Assembly (NCBI GenBank): GCA_900541335.1
Contig: UQJC01000020.1
Coordinates: forward strand, 1 to 36,422
Direction of reading: 5' to 3'
Length of the DNA: 36,422 nucleotides
From: an uncultured Prevotella sp.
GTDB lineage: Bacteria > Bacteroidota > Bacteroidia > Bacteroidales > Bacteroidaceae
Part shown: positions 7,261 through 15,828 of the stretch, piece by piece
How positions within the stretch are numbered: the first letter of the stretch is position 1
How the letters are laid out: each line of letters starts with the position of its first letter
The notes under the pieces: model-generated
Told to the model about the DNA's origin: nothing
The model's input: only the letters and a program-made list of their open reading frames with translations
Databases searched by the model: none
Translations under genes and position numbers: made by a program

Positions 7261-8061
7261 ATGGCTAACCGCGAAGAACAACTCAAGGCTTTCGGCAGAC
7301 TGCTCGACGTGCTCGACGAACTGCGCGAAAAATGTCCATGGGACCGTAAGCAGACCAACGAGAGTCTGCGCCCCAACACCATCGAAGAAACTTATGAGCT
7401 CTGCGATGCGTTGATGAAGGGGGACAAGAAAAATATTTGTAAAGAACTGGGCGATGTGCTCTTGCACGTTTGCTTCTATGCCAAAATCGGTTCGGAAACG
7501 GGCGATTTCGACATCGCCGATGTGTGCAACCAGCTCTGTGACAAACTCATCTTCCGTCATCCGCACGTGTATCCGCCGGCTGAGTTGGCAGGCGAAGGCA
7601 AAGCGGAAACGGCTCAGCAGGTCATCGAACAGTGGGAACTTCTCAAACAAAAAGAGAAGGACGGAAACAAGTCGGTACTCGCCGGGGTGCCCGATGCACT
7701 GCCTTCCCTCATCAAGGCTTACCGCATCCAGGACAAGGCACGCAACGTGGGCTTTGACTGGGAAGAACGCTCGCAGGTTTGGGATAAGGTAAAGGAAGAA
7801 ATTGGTGAATTCGAAGCAGAAGTGGAACACCTGGACAAGGAAAAGGCCGAAGCCGAATTTGGTGACGTGCTGTTCAGCCTGATCAATGCAGCCCGCCTCT
7901 ACAAAATTAATCCTGACAACGCACTGGAGCGTACGAACCAGAAGTTTATCAAACGCTTCAACTACCTCGAAGCCCATACCCTGAAGCAGGGACGTGCCCT
8001 CAAGGACATGACACTGGCTGAAATGGATGCCATCTGGGAAGAAGCGAAAAAGGAGGACTAA
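7261..8061 (+). CDS. mazG: MazG nucleoside triphosphate pyrophosphohydrolase
   Basis: MazG hydrolyses (d)NTPs to NMPs and pyrophosphate as a house-cleaning enzyme. The 266-residue, two-domain protein begins with the family signature region REKCPWDRKQTNESL, followed by EETYE and ELGDVLLHV, whose acidic residues bind Mg2+ (EExxE...ExxD). A second, degenerate copy follows at about 180-225 (EIGEFEAE...EFGDVLFSLIN). The length matches full-size bacterial MazG. It starts 21 bp after the end of repeat copy B. Confidence 0.95.
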   Translation: MANREEQLKAFGRLLDVLDELREKCPWDRKQTNESLRPNTIEETYELCDALMKGDKKNICKELGDVLLHVCFYAKIGSETGDFDIADVCNQLCDKLIFRHPHVYPPAELAGEGKAETAQQVIEQWELLKQKEKDGNKSVLAGVPDALPSLIKAYRIQDKARNVGFDWEERSQVWDKVKEEIGEFEAEVEHLDKEKAEAEFGDVLFSLINAARLYKINPDNALERTNQKFIKRFNYLEAHTLKQGRALKDMTLAEMDAIWEEAKKED

Positions 8062-8109
8062 ACCAGGGGTCGAAGGCTGAAGGCTGACGGACGAAAGGCT
8101 ATGGACAGA

Positions 8110-8147
8110 AAGGAGAAGCTGAGGTCTTAGGACTGCCGCTTCTCCTT
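8110..8147. terminator. Inverted repeat after mazG, possible terminator
   Basis: A perfect 10-bp inverted repeat, AAGGAGAAGC (8110-8119) with GCTTCTCCTT (8138-8147), has an 18-nt loop and lies about 50 bp after the mazG stop codon. There is no T-tract beyond the two T residues of the stem, so it is a weak intrinsic terminator at best. The rest of the 274-bp gap to the next gene contains nothing I recognise. Confidence 0.4.
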
Positions 8148-8335
8148 CGCACAGCCCTTGCGCCGGCAAATGTTGCCTCCCGACCTTTCTCCGACTCGAT
8201 GATTCTTCCTTTGGGTAAGACTTTACCTTACCCTCAGTGCAAGTCATTCTTTCACGACCTGGCAATTCCTCTCAGCGGCATCATCCTTATCCCCCATTCA
8301 TCTCTTAACCCAAGAATCCCTCCTGTTCCGACTTC

Positions 8336-9247
8336 ATGCTTTACCACTTTATCGCCTTTCTGACGGTTGCCATTTGGGGAACGACCTTTGTTTCGACCAA
8401 AGTGTTGCTAACCCACGGATTGACACCGGCTTTTATCTTCCTGTTACGCTTTTCCCTCGCCTATGTGGGCATGGCAGCCATGCAAATGGCACATGACCAC
8501 GGCAAACCGACCTGGCATTGCCACTCTTGGCGCGACGAGGGACTCATGTTGCTGGCAGGAATGACGGGCGGCTCGTTTTACTTCCTTACGGAAAATACAG
8601 CACTTCAGCTGGCACTGGCGGGCAATGTCTCTCTCATTGTATGCCTGGCTCCCCTCATCACAGCCCTCTTTGCTTGCTTCATACCGGGCAACAAACGGGC
8701 GGGACGGCGACTCTGGACGGGGTCGCTGATTGCCTTTACAGGGGTTGCCTTCGTGGCTTACGGCAGTATGGGGACAGGAACGGCGAGCAACCCGCTTCTG
8801 GGCAACGTGTTGGCTTTGCTATCGGCCTCTTCCTGGTCTATTTACCAATTGGTAATCAAGCCCTTGGGCGAACGCTACGGGGTGTTGCTCTTAACCCGCA
8901 AGGTTTTCGGTTACGGCTTGCTGACCATCTTGCCCTTTGTACTGACCGAAGAGATGCCCAAGCCCGAAGTCTTTGCCCAACCCGTGGTGTGGGGCAATTT
9001 GCTGTACCTCGGGGTATTGGCTTCGCTGATTTGCTATGCGGTCTGGAACCGCGTGGTGGAACAATTGGGGTCGATTGTCTCAGCCAACTACATTTACCTC
9101 AATCCGCTGGTTACGTGCATCGCATCTTACTTTGTGCTGGGCGAACAACTCACGCCAACCATGATGGTGGGCGGTTTTGCCATCGTAACGGGCCTGTACC
9201 TGGTTGTAGCACCGAAAGGAGGACTCAAACGGAGGAAGTCTTGCTGA
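8336..9247 (+). CDS. DMT-superfamily (EamA) permease
   Basis: This 303-residue protein is almost entirely hydrophobic, with about ten predicted membrane segments arranged as two EamA repeats of five helices. The N-terminal AIWGTTFVSTKVLL segment and the second-repeat ALLSASSWSIYQLVIKPL segment are characteristic. Members export or exchange small metabolites such as amino acids; the substrate here cannot be read from sequence. It precedes the menaquinone genes with a 218-bp gap in which I see nothing notable, so co-regulation is uncertain. Confidence 0.88.
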   Translation: MLYHFIAFLTVAIWGTTFVSTKVLLTHGLTPAFIFLLRFSLAYVGMAAMQMAHDHGKPTWHCHSWRDEGLMLLAGMTGGSFYFLTENTALQLALAGNVSLIVCLAPLITALFACFIPGNKRAGRRLWTGSLIAFTGVAFVAYGSMGTGTASNPLLGNVLALLSASSWSIYQLVIKPLGERYGVLLLTRKVFGYGLLTILPFVLTEEMPKPEVFAQPVVWGNLLYLGVLASLICYAVWNRVVEQLGSIVSANYIYLNPLVTCIASYFVLGEQLTPTMMVGGFAIVTGLYLVVAPKGGLKRRKSC

Positions 9248-9465
9248 CGGTACTGCCTTTCTCACGGTGGAATGCCTGCCCCCTCGACAGCAGACAACCT
9301 AACACCGGGCGGACGATAACTGGCAATACTTCGCCCCAGCCTTCTCACACCGCCGAGACTCCTCTCCGCGCTCTGCCTTCACTCCCCTCAGGCTACGCAA
9401 ACGGCTGATTACACGGCTATTTGACTCATTTATTCATCCCTACTATCCTCCTTAGCTAAAGATTC

Positions 9466-10614
9466 ATGTCCTTCGACTCCACTCTATCCCATTGGGGTGA
9501 CCATCCCTGCGAGGCGGTCGTGCTTTACCGTGCGCCCCACGCCACGGAATGTACCCGACTGATACAATACGGCCAGCCACGCACCTTTGACTCCCTCGAT
9601 CAGGTGCCACTGACGGGCGGTTACCTCATTGCTCCCTTCACGGTGACAGCGGAAACGCCAGTGGTGTGGATTGAACCCGACGAATGGCTACGCGTAAAGT
9701 TGCCCCTGCCCCCTGCCCTGCCCACGACGGCGTGTGTACACCCGATTGACGAGGCAGGAGAACGCGCGGCTTATCACCGGGCCTTTGCCCAAACATCCCG
9801 ACGCTTGAGTCAAAACGAGGTACAGAAGGTGGTGCTCTCGCGCCGATTGGAACTGCGCTTTGAGGCGGTTGACGAGGGGCAAGGAGACTTCGCGACTGAC
9901 GAAACGGAGGCCACTAACTGGCAAAAAGGATGGCCGCAGGCGGTATCGTACTTCTTACAGGCTTGTCACTATCGTCCCAACAGTTTCGTGTCCCTATGGT
10001 GGACGCGTGCCACAGGAGCGTGGTTGGTAGCAACGCCCGAACCTTTGCTCGAAAAGCATCACCACACGTGGGCAACCGTGGCACTGGCTGGAACGATGCC
10101 TTGGAACGACCGTGCCTTGACGCTCAAAGAGTGGAGCGACAAGAACCGCGAAGAACAAGCCATTGTAGCACGCTTTATCAAAGACCAATTGACCGATGTG
10201 GTCACCGACTTGCAGGCTTCGCAGACTTACTCTCTCCATACGGGTAACTTGCAACACCTTTGCACGGACTTCCAATTTGGCTTGCCTTCTCCCGAAGCCG
10301 CGCTTCAGGTACTTCAACGCCTGCACCCCACTCCTGCGGTATGTGGCTTTCCGCGCGAAGCGGCTCGCCAGGCTATTCTGACCGACGAGGACAGTCCGCG
10401 CCGTTATTACGCAGGTTTCAGCGGACCGTTTTACTGGCAAGACGAAACGCACCTTTACGTTTCGCTCCGTTGCATGGCTTTCTCCTCGAGTGCGGCGTGT
10501 CTCTATGCGGGCGGCGGCATCATGCCCGAAAGTATCGAGGCCGATGAATGGGACGAAACACAACGCAAACTCCGCACCATGGCGTGTCTGCTGGGCTACG
10601 AAACCTGCATCTGA
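9466..10614 (+). CDS. menF: Isochorismate synthase MenF
   Basis: MenF converts chorismate to isochorismate, entering the menaquinone pathway. The 382-residue protein belongs to the chorismate-binding family. It has QKVVLSRRLEL with Lys121 as the likely water-activating base, WLVATPEPLL, the conserved ALAGTMPW segment, HPTPAVCGFP, YYAGFSGPFYW and the C-terminal GGGIMPES...EWDETQRKL. Context, leading straight into menD, menB and menC/E, supports MenF over a siderophore or salicylate role. The N-terminal 100 residues are poorly conserved, as is normal for the family. A repeat copy separates it from menD. Confidence 0.93.
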   Translation: MSFDSTLSHWGDHPCEAVVLYRAPHATECTRLIQYGQPRTFDSLDQVPLTGGYLIAPFTVTAETPVVWIEPDEWLRVKLPLPPALPTTACVHPIDEAGERAAYHRAFAQTSRRLSQNEVQKVVLSRRLELRFEAVDEGQGDFATDETEATNWQKGWPQAVSYFLQACHYRPNSFVSLWWTRATGAWLVATPEPLLEKHHHTWATVALAGTMPWNDRALTLKEWSDKNREEQAIVARFIKDQLTDVVTDLQASQTYSLHTGNLQHLCTDFQFGLPSPEAALQVLQRLHPTPAVCGFPREAARQAILTDEDSPRRYYAGFSGPFYWQDETHLYVSLRCMAFSSSAACLYAGGGIMPESIEADEWDETQRKLRTMACLLGYETCI

Positions 10615-10624
10615 AAACAATGAA

Positions 10625-10743
10625 GGCTGTTCTATGAATGAGCAGTGAATAAGTGGAAGGTTGAAGAGTTTAGCTTGTAAGTCTTTGGTTTGATGAATCA
10701 ACTCCTAAACTCATCAACTCCTCAACTGTCATTAATTCGAACC
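10625..10743. repeat. Interspersed palindromic repeat, copy C
   Basis: This element begins about 10 bp after the menF stop codon, inside the menaquinone gene cluster. It shares a 21-bp identical block (10651-10671) and TGTTCTATGAATGA (10628-10641) with copy B, and ATCAACTCCTAAACTCATC with the right half of copies A and B. Its two halves are again imperfect inverted repeats, with GAGTTTA on the left facing TAAACTC on the right. Any readthrough transcript from menF to menD would carry it as a long hairpin. Confidence 0.75.
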
Positions 10744-10801
10744 TCCCTGAACTCAACCATTCCTCAACGAACCTTTCCGCAAGGTTCCTAAACGCTTACT
10801 C

Positions 10802-12487
10802 ATGTATTCTTCACCCTCACAAGTCAATCAACTCGTCAGCCTGCTACGGGCACACAGCGTTACGGATGTCGTGGTATGCCCGGGTTCGCGCAATGCCACC
10901 ATCGTGCACGACTTGCACGAGGCTGCCGATGCCTTTTGCCTGCACCCCGTGACCGACGAACGGAGTGCCGCCTTCGTGGCACTGGGCATGGCACTGGCTA
11001 CACAACAAGCGGCGGCAGTCTGTGTGACTTCGGGATCGGCTTTGCTGGGCTGTGTGCCAGCGGTGGCTGAAGCTTACTACCGACGGATTCCCTTGCTGGT
11101 GATTTCGGCAGACCGTCCAAGCGAATGGATTGGTCAAGGCGACGGACAGACATTGCCGCAAGTGGGGGCGCTGCAACCTTACGCAACCACTTTTGCCTTG
11201 CGCATTCCTCACAACGAGACGGACCGATGGACTAACAACCGCCTGACGAACGAAGCCCTGCTGACACTCGGCAAAAACGGGGGCACACCGGTACACATCA
11301 ATGTGCCCATCGCCGAACCGATGTTTGGTTTTGACACGGAAAGCTTGCCTACCGAACGAATCATTCACCGCTACGAACCACAGGCGGAGCGTCCGTTGCC
11401 AGCAAGTGTCTGTGAACTGCTTGCAGGGGCGAAAATGCCGATGCTCCTCGTGGGACACTACGAACGGGGGGACTTGCGCAAGGAAGTAGAGGACTTGGAG
11501 GCGAACGGCCAGCTGTTGGTCATGCCTGAAGTCATCTCAGACGTGCCCGGCAGTCTGCGTATGCCCGTTTGGGACGCCATTCATTGGCCTCCAAACGAAC
11601 CGAAGGCCTGGCTTGACCAAGATGAGGTAACGGAATACTTGCCCGACGTAGTGGTACACGTTGGGGGCAACTTTGTACACAAACGATTCAAGCAACTCTT
11701 GCGTCGACTGGACTGCAAGGTGGTGCGCATCGGACGTGAAAACGAAATGCCCGACACCTTCTGCCACTTAGACACGCAAGTGGTCTGTGACGAACGCGCA
11801 GCCCTGGCGCAATTGGTGGAAGTATTGCCTCGGAAGAAAAAAGAGGTGGTGCGGGCGCAACAATACTTTGACGGGCAGGCTCAAAAACGCATGCAGGCTA
11901 TTGAAGACTTCAACCAACGGCAATTTGACCCGAAGGCAAAGCTCAATAACGCCCGTCTGACGCTTGACGAAACCCTGAGTTTGCTCTACTACAGCCTCAA
12001 CCAACAAGCGGCTTCGTACACCCTCCACCTGGGCAACAGTTCGGCAGTACGGGCGGCGGCACGCATCTTTCCCTCGGGCACGCAACCCATTCTCTGTAAC
12101 CGAGGTACAAACGGCATTGAGGGTTCGGTATCGACGGCAGTGGGCTACGCGCTCAAGCTTTGGGGACTTCACATTGTTGTGGTGGGCGACTTGAGTTTCT
12201 TCTACGATGCCAACGCTTTGTGGAACACGCAACTGCCCGACAACTTACGCATCGTGGTGTTGAATAACAACCACGGGGCAATTTTTGACCACCTGCCGGG
12301 CTTGGAGAAGTCGCCCGCCCGCGACCGGTACATCGCTGCAGGCGGTCAGACCTTTTCGGCACGCGGTATCAGCGATGCCTATCACTTAGATTATCAATCA
12401 GCCAGCACAGTCAGCGAACTGACTCGCCTGTTGCCTACGTGGCTCCAGGAAGGGGAACGCGCCAAACTGCTGGAAGTTATGTTATAA
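10802..12487 (+). CDS. menD: SEPHCHC synthase MenD
   Basis: MenD is a thiamine-diphosphate enzyme that joins 2-oxoglutarate, as a succinic semialdehyde equivalent, to isochorismate. The 561-residue protein shows the N-terminal CPGSRNA (26-32), the cofactor-activating Glu53 in VTDERSAAF, and the ISADRP segment. The metal/diphosphate-binding region is GDLSFFYDAN (462-471), followed by NNNHGAIFDHLPG. Length and motif order are as expected. It lies between menF and menB on the same strand; the 123-bp gap to menB holds nothing recognisable. Confidence 0.95.
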   Translation: MYSSPSQVNQLVSLLRAHSVTDVVVCPGSRNATIVHDLHEAADAFCLHPVTDERSAAFVALGMALATQQAAAVCVTSGSALLGCVPAVAEAYYRRIPLLVISADRPSEWIGQGDGQTLPQVGALQPYATTFALRIPHNETDRWTNNRLTNEALLTLGKNGGTPVHINVPIAEPMFGFDTESLPTERIIHRYEPQAERPLPASVCELLAGAKMPMLLVGHYERGDLRKEVEDLEANGQLLVMPEVISDVPGSLRMPVWDAIHWPPNEPKAWLDQDEVTEYLPDVVVHVGGNFVHKRFKQLLRRLDCKVVRIGRENEMPDTFCHLDTQVVCDERAALAQLVEVLPRKKKEVVRAQQYFDGQAQKRMQAIEDFNQRQFDPKAKLNNARLTLDETLSLLYYSLNQQAASYTLHLGNSSAVRAAARIFPSGTQPILCNRGTNGIEGSVSTAVGYALKLWGLHIVVVGDLSFFYDANALWNTQLPDNLRIVVLNNNHGAIFDHLPGLEKSPARDRYIAAGGQTFSARGISDAYHLDYQSASTVSELTRLLPTWLQEGERAKLLEVML

Positions 12488-12610
12488 CTCACGGGGAGCC
12501 AACCGAAACGAAACGATGCCTTCGCCTCTTGCAAACCCAGACACAAGGGGGAAAACGAAGGGCTGAAACGGCGATTCGGTAAACGACTCCTGACAAAAGA
12601 CTACCTAATT

Positions 12611-13426
12611 ATGCGTAATTGGACTCCTATTAAGCAGTACGAAGAGATTCTCTTTGACTTTTACAACGGCATTGCCCGTATTACCATCAATCGTCCGCGT
12701 TACCGCAACGCGTTCACACCGCTGACTGTGGCTGAAATCGGGGACGCACTGCGTTACTGCCGCGAGGCGCAGGATGTCTGTGTCGTGGTACTGACGGGTG
12801 CGGGCGACAAGGCTTTCTGTTCAGGCGGTGACATGCACGTCAAGGGACGTGGCGGCTATGTAGGCGGCGACGGAGTGCCTCGCCTCAATGTGCTTGACGT
12901 TCAAAAACAGATTCGTTCGCTGCCGAAACCTGTTATTGCGATGGTCAACGGCTTTGCCATCGGAGGCGGTCACGTGTTGCACCTGGTGTGTGACCTCACC
13001 ATTGCTTCTGAAAACGCGATTTTTGGTCAGACTGGCCCTAAAGTCGGCTCATTTGATGCCGGTTTTGGTGCTTCTTACCTGGCTCGCATCGTCGGTCAGA
13101 AGAAAGCACGCGAGATTTGGTTCCTTTGCAGACAATATTCCGCAAAAGAGGCTGAAGAAATGGGCATGGTCAACAAGGTGGTTCCCTTCGATCGCCTGGA
13201 AGACGAGGTGGTTGAATGGGCTGAAACGATGATGGAACGTTCACCGCTGGCTTTGCGCATGATCAAGGCGGGGCTGAACGCTGAACTCGACGGTCAGGCG
13301 GGTATTCAGGAACTTGCCGGCGATGCTACGATGCTTTACTACATGCTCGACGAAGCACAAGAGGGTGGCCGCGCCTTCCTCGAAAAGCGTAAGCCGGACT
13401 TTAAGAAATATCCGAAGCTTCCATAA
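12611..13426 (+). CDS. menB: 1,4-dihydroxy-2-naphthoyl-CoA synthase MenB
   Basis: MenB, a crotonase-fold enzyme, cyclises o-succinylbenzoyl-CoA to DHNA-CoA. The 271-residue protein has the crotonase oxyanion-hole segments FCSGGDMHVKG and NGFAIGGGHVLH. It also has the MenB-specific TGPKVGSFDAGFGASYLAR and a flexible glycine-rich loop (KGRGGYVGGDG). The QTGPKVGSFD segment resembles the bicarbonate-dependent type I enzymes, but I treat that as tentative. A conserved C-terminal RPDF-like tail is present (KRKPDFKKYP). It follows menD and precedes the menC-menE fusion. Confidence 0.95.
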   Translation: MRNWTPIKQYEEILFDFYNGIARITINRPRYRNAFTPLTVAEIGDALRYCREAQDVCVVVLTGAGDKAFCSGGDMHVKGRGGYVGGDGVPRLNVLDVQKQIRSLPKPVIAMVNGFAIGGGHVLHLVCDLTIASENAIFGQTGPKVGSFDAGFGASYLARIVGQKKAREIWFLCRQYSAKEAEEMGMVNKVVPFDRLEDEVVEWAETMMERSPLALRMIKAGLNAELDGQAGIQELAGDATMLYYMLDEAQEGGRAFLEKRKPDFKKYPKLP

Positions 13427-13502
13427 GACGAGTTGAGGGAAAGGGTTATGAGGTGATCAGGTCAACTTGCGCCCAACGGTACGCGCAGATTCACTCTACC
13501 TC

Positions 13503-13566
13503 GAAACAGCGAAAGCTTGAAATAGCGATATATCGGAATGTAGCAATGGCGCTATTTCGATGTTTC
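13503..13566. repeat. Inverted repeat between menB and menC/E
   Basis: A 9-bp inverted repeat, GAAATAGCG (13519-13527) with CGCTATTTC (13550-13558), is flanked by an outer pair, GAAACA (13503-13508) with TGTTTC (13561-13566). The structure occupies the middle of the 206-bp gap between menB and menC/E. It lacks a T-tract. It may modulate readthrough or be a degraded repeat element; it does not obviously match the approximately 120-bp family. Confidence 0.5.
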
Positions 13567-13632
13567 CCCCCTCCATAACCCGCCCCTTCCCCACAGAGTA
13601 ACTTTATAACCTCCCTCCCAAACAACGCTCAA

Positions 13633-15684
13633 ATGCACTTTCCTCCTTTTCTCCTCCGTGTCATTCCCCGCAAGTTACGCTTCAAGCAACCGGCGGGAAC
13701 TTCGCGCGGCGTTTACCACGACCGCCAGGTGTGGTACATTCTCTTAACTTCTGCCGACCCGCAACTGCGATTTACGGGATTGGGCGAATGTGCGCCACTC
13801 TACGACCTGAGTTGCGACTTTACACCCGATTACGAAGAACGGTTGCGTGCCGTTTGTGACGAGGTGGTCCGCACGCAGGAATTGGATAGCGAACGATGGA
13901 AAGCTTACCCTTCCATGCTCTTCGGACTGCAAACTGCTTTTCGTTCGGCAGCCGGTTCGCTGCGCGGGGATTACCGCCAACTCTTTCCGACGGCCTTCTC
14001 ACGCAGTGAAAAGGGTATTCCCATTAACGGATTGGTGTGGATGGGGAATCAGGAGGAGATGTGTAGCCGCATGGAGGAAAAGTTGGCACTGGGATTTCGC
14101 TGTGTGAAACTGAAAATCGGTGCCATTGACTTTGAGGAGGAACTCTCCCTGATACGCAGCCTTCGCGAACGATTTGACCGCCAGACAGTCGAACTGCGCG
14201 TGGATGCAAACGGTGCTTTCCATCCCGACAACGTGATGGAAAGACTTGCCGCACTCGCTCCTTACGACATCCACAGCATTGAACAGCCTATTCGACAGGG
14301 ACAGTGGGAAGCCTTAGCCAAGGTTTGCCGCGAATCGCCCATTCCCGTGGCACTCGACGAGGAATTGATTGGTATTCACGAAACGGAAGACAAGGAAAAA
14401 CTCCTGGATACGGTTCGCCCGCACTACGTTGTGCTGAAACCTACACTTCACGGGGCTCTGACGGGAGCAGCGGAGTGGATGATGCTGGCACGCGAACGAG
14501 GCATTGGTTCATGGATAACTTCGGCACTCGAAAGTAACGTTGGCCTCAACGCAATTGCCCAATGGTGTGCTGCCATCGACCCTGACACGACTTTCCCGCA
14601 AGGACTCGGCACGGGACAACTCTTTGTCGAGAACTATCCGATGCCGTTGCGCATTGAAGGCGACTGCCTGTGGTACGGCGATGAAAAGCAACGAAACTTC
14701 CGACAGGAAATCCAGGAGTTTACGGCACGTTGGACGGACGACCAGCCGACGCTCACCGTACACACCTCGGGCAGTACGGGCGCACCGAAACCCATGGAAG
14801 CAGAAAAGGTGCGTATGTGGAACAGCGCACTGCGCACCCTGGAGGCTTTGGGACTGCAAGCAGGCAACACGGCACTGCTCTGCATGCCGCTCGGATACAT
14901 TGCCGGACAAATGATGCTCGTTCGTTCATTTGCCGCCCCCCTTCAACTGCTCGCGGTTCCGCCTTCGTCACACCCGTATGAAAATCTGCACGAGGCTCCC
15001 GACTTTGCCGCGCTGACACCGATGCAAGTCTACGAGTCTTTGCGCGTTCCCCACGAACGTTCCTTGCTGCGCCGCACACTCTGTCTGTTGATTGGCGGAG
15101 GAGCTATTTCGCCGGAGCTCGCAGCTGAACTTCGTACCTTCCCCCACGCAGTGTACAGCAGTTACGGCATGACCGAAACCCTTTCGCACATCGCCCTGCG
15201 CCAACTTAACGGTGACGAAGCCAGTGATTACTACACGCCCCTGCCCGGAGTGGAGACTGGACTCTCACCCGAAGGAACTTTGACCCTCTTTGCTCCCGAT
15301 GTTTGTGCAGAAAGGCTCGTGACCAACGACCGAGCTGAGTTGTTACCCGATGGACGATTCCGCATTTTGGGCCGTCGGGACAATGTAATCTGTTCGGGAG
15401 GCATCAAACTCCAAATGGAGGAAATCGAAGCGAAGTTGCACGACTTGCCCTGTCCGCTGATGATTACTGCCACGCCCGATGAGCGATTAGGCGAAAAGGT
15501 GACCCTACTCTACGAGGCTGAAGAGGACTTGTCGGAAATGCTCAAAGCACACTGCCACGAACGGCTCACCCGATACGAACTGCCTCGCCGCTTCGTGCGC
15601 GTGGACCAACTACCCCGCACGGAGACGGGAAAACCGGCCCGCCAGTTGGCGAAAGAACTCGCAGCCAAGGGGATATATGAATAG
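13633..15684 (+). CDS. menC/menE: Fused o-succinylbenzoate synthase / OSB-CoA ligase (MenC-MenE)
   Basis: One 683-residue frame carries two consecutive menaquinone enzymes. Residues 1 to about 350 are an enolase-superfamily OSB synthase: GLGECAP (49-55), Lys159-x-Lys161 in VKLKIG, metal ligands Asp191 (RVDANGAF), Glu217 (IEQP) and Asp242 (ALDEE), and Lys269 (VLKP). Residues from about 355 to 683 are an adenylate-forming ligase of the MenE type: P-loop HTSGSTGAPK (377-386), YSSYGMTETLSH, LGRRDNVICSGG, and the catalytic C-terminal Lys667 in PRTETGKPAR. Both sets of active-site residues look intact, and there is no stop or frameshift at the join. The ligase part lacks much of the usual N-terminal subdomain, as in short MenE proteins. 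The stop codon lies within repeat copy D. Confidence 0.93.
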   Translation: MHFPPFLLRVIPRKLRFKQPAGTSRGVYHDRQVWYILLTSADPQLRFTGLGECAPLYDLSCDFTPDYEERLRAVCDEVVRTQELDSERWKAYPSMLFGLQTAFRSAAGSLRGDYRQLFPTAFSRSEKGIPINGLVWMGNQEEMCSRMEEKLALGFRCVKLKIGAIDFEEELSLIRSLRERFDRQTVELRVDANGAFHPDNVMERLAALAPYDIHSIEQPIRQGQWEALAKVCRESPIPVALDEELIGIHETEDKEKLLDTVRPHYVVLKPTLHGALTGAAEWMMLARERGIGSWITSALESNVGLNAIAQWCAAIDPDTTFPQGLGTGQLFVENYPMPLRIEGDCLWYGDEKQRNFRQEIQEFTARWTDDQPTLTVHTSGSTGAPKPMEAEKVRMWNSALRTLEALGLQAGNTALLCMPLGYIAGQMMLVRSFAAPLQLLAVPPSSHPYENLHEAPDFAALTPMQVYESLRVPHERSLLRRTLCLLIGGGAISPELAAELRTFPHAVYSSYGMTETLSHIALRQLNGDEASDYYTPLPGVETGLSPEGTLTLFAPDVCAERLVTNDRAELLPDGRFRILGRRDNVICSGGIKLQMEEIEAKLHDLPCPLMITATPDERLGEKVTLLYEAEEDLSEMLKAHCHERLTRYELPRRFVRVDQLPRTETGKPARQLAKELAAKGIYE

Positions 15685-15752
15685 TTGGTAAGTTGAAGGT
15701 TGACGATTTCAAGAGTTTATGTTGAAAGCCATTGGCTTGATGAATAAACTGG
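15674..15752. repeat. Partial interspersed repeat, copy D, overlapping the menC/E stop
   Basis: TATGAATAGTTGGTAAGTTGAAGGTTGA-like sequence here aligns with the left part of copies A-C, and GGCTTGATGAATAAACT (15734-15750) with their centre. The right half is missing or too diverged. The alignment starts within the last codons of the menC-menE fusion, so the element supplies the final residues and TAG stop codon. The following 15760-15828 is a C-rich stretch with several degenerate CCATAACC-type repeats running up to the next start codon. Confidence 0.6.
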
Positions 15753-15828
15753 AACCTGCTAACCTCATGCCCTCATAACCCTATAACCTCATCATCCCAT
15801 CCCCCATAACCCCATAACCCAGTCCCCC

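Noticed and set aside
7252..8265. 337-codon minus-strand reading frame opposite mazG
   Set aside because: It covers mazG exactly in antisense and shows no domain or signal peptide.
8518..9408. 296-codon plus-strand frame overlapping the DMT permease
   Set aside because: It is in another frame of a well-supported membrane protein and reads as Arg/Gly/Pro-rich shadow sequence.
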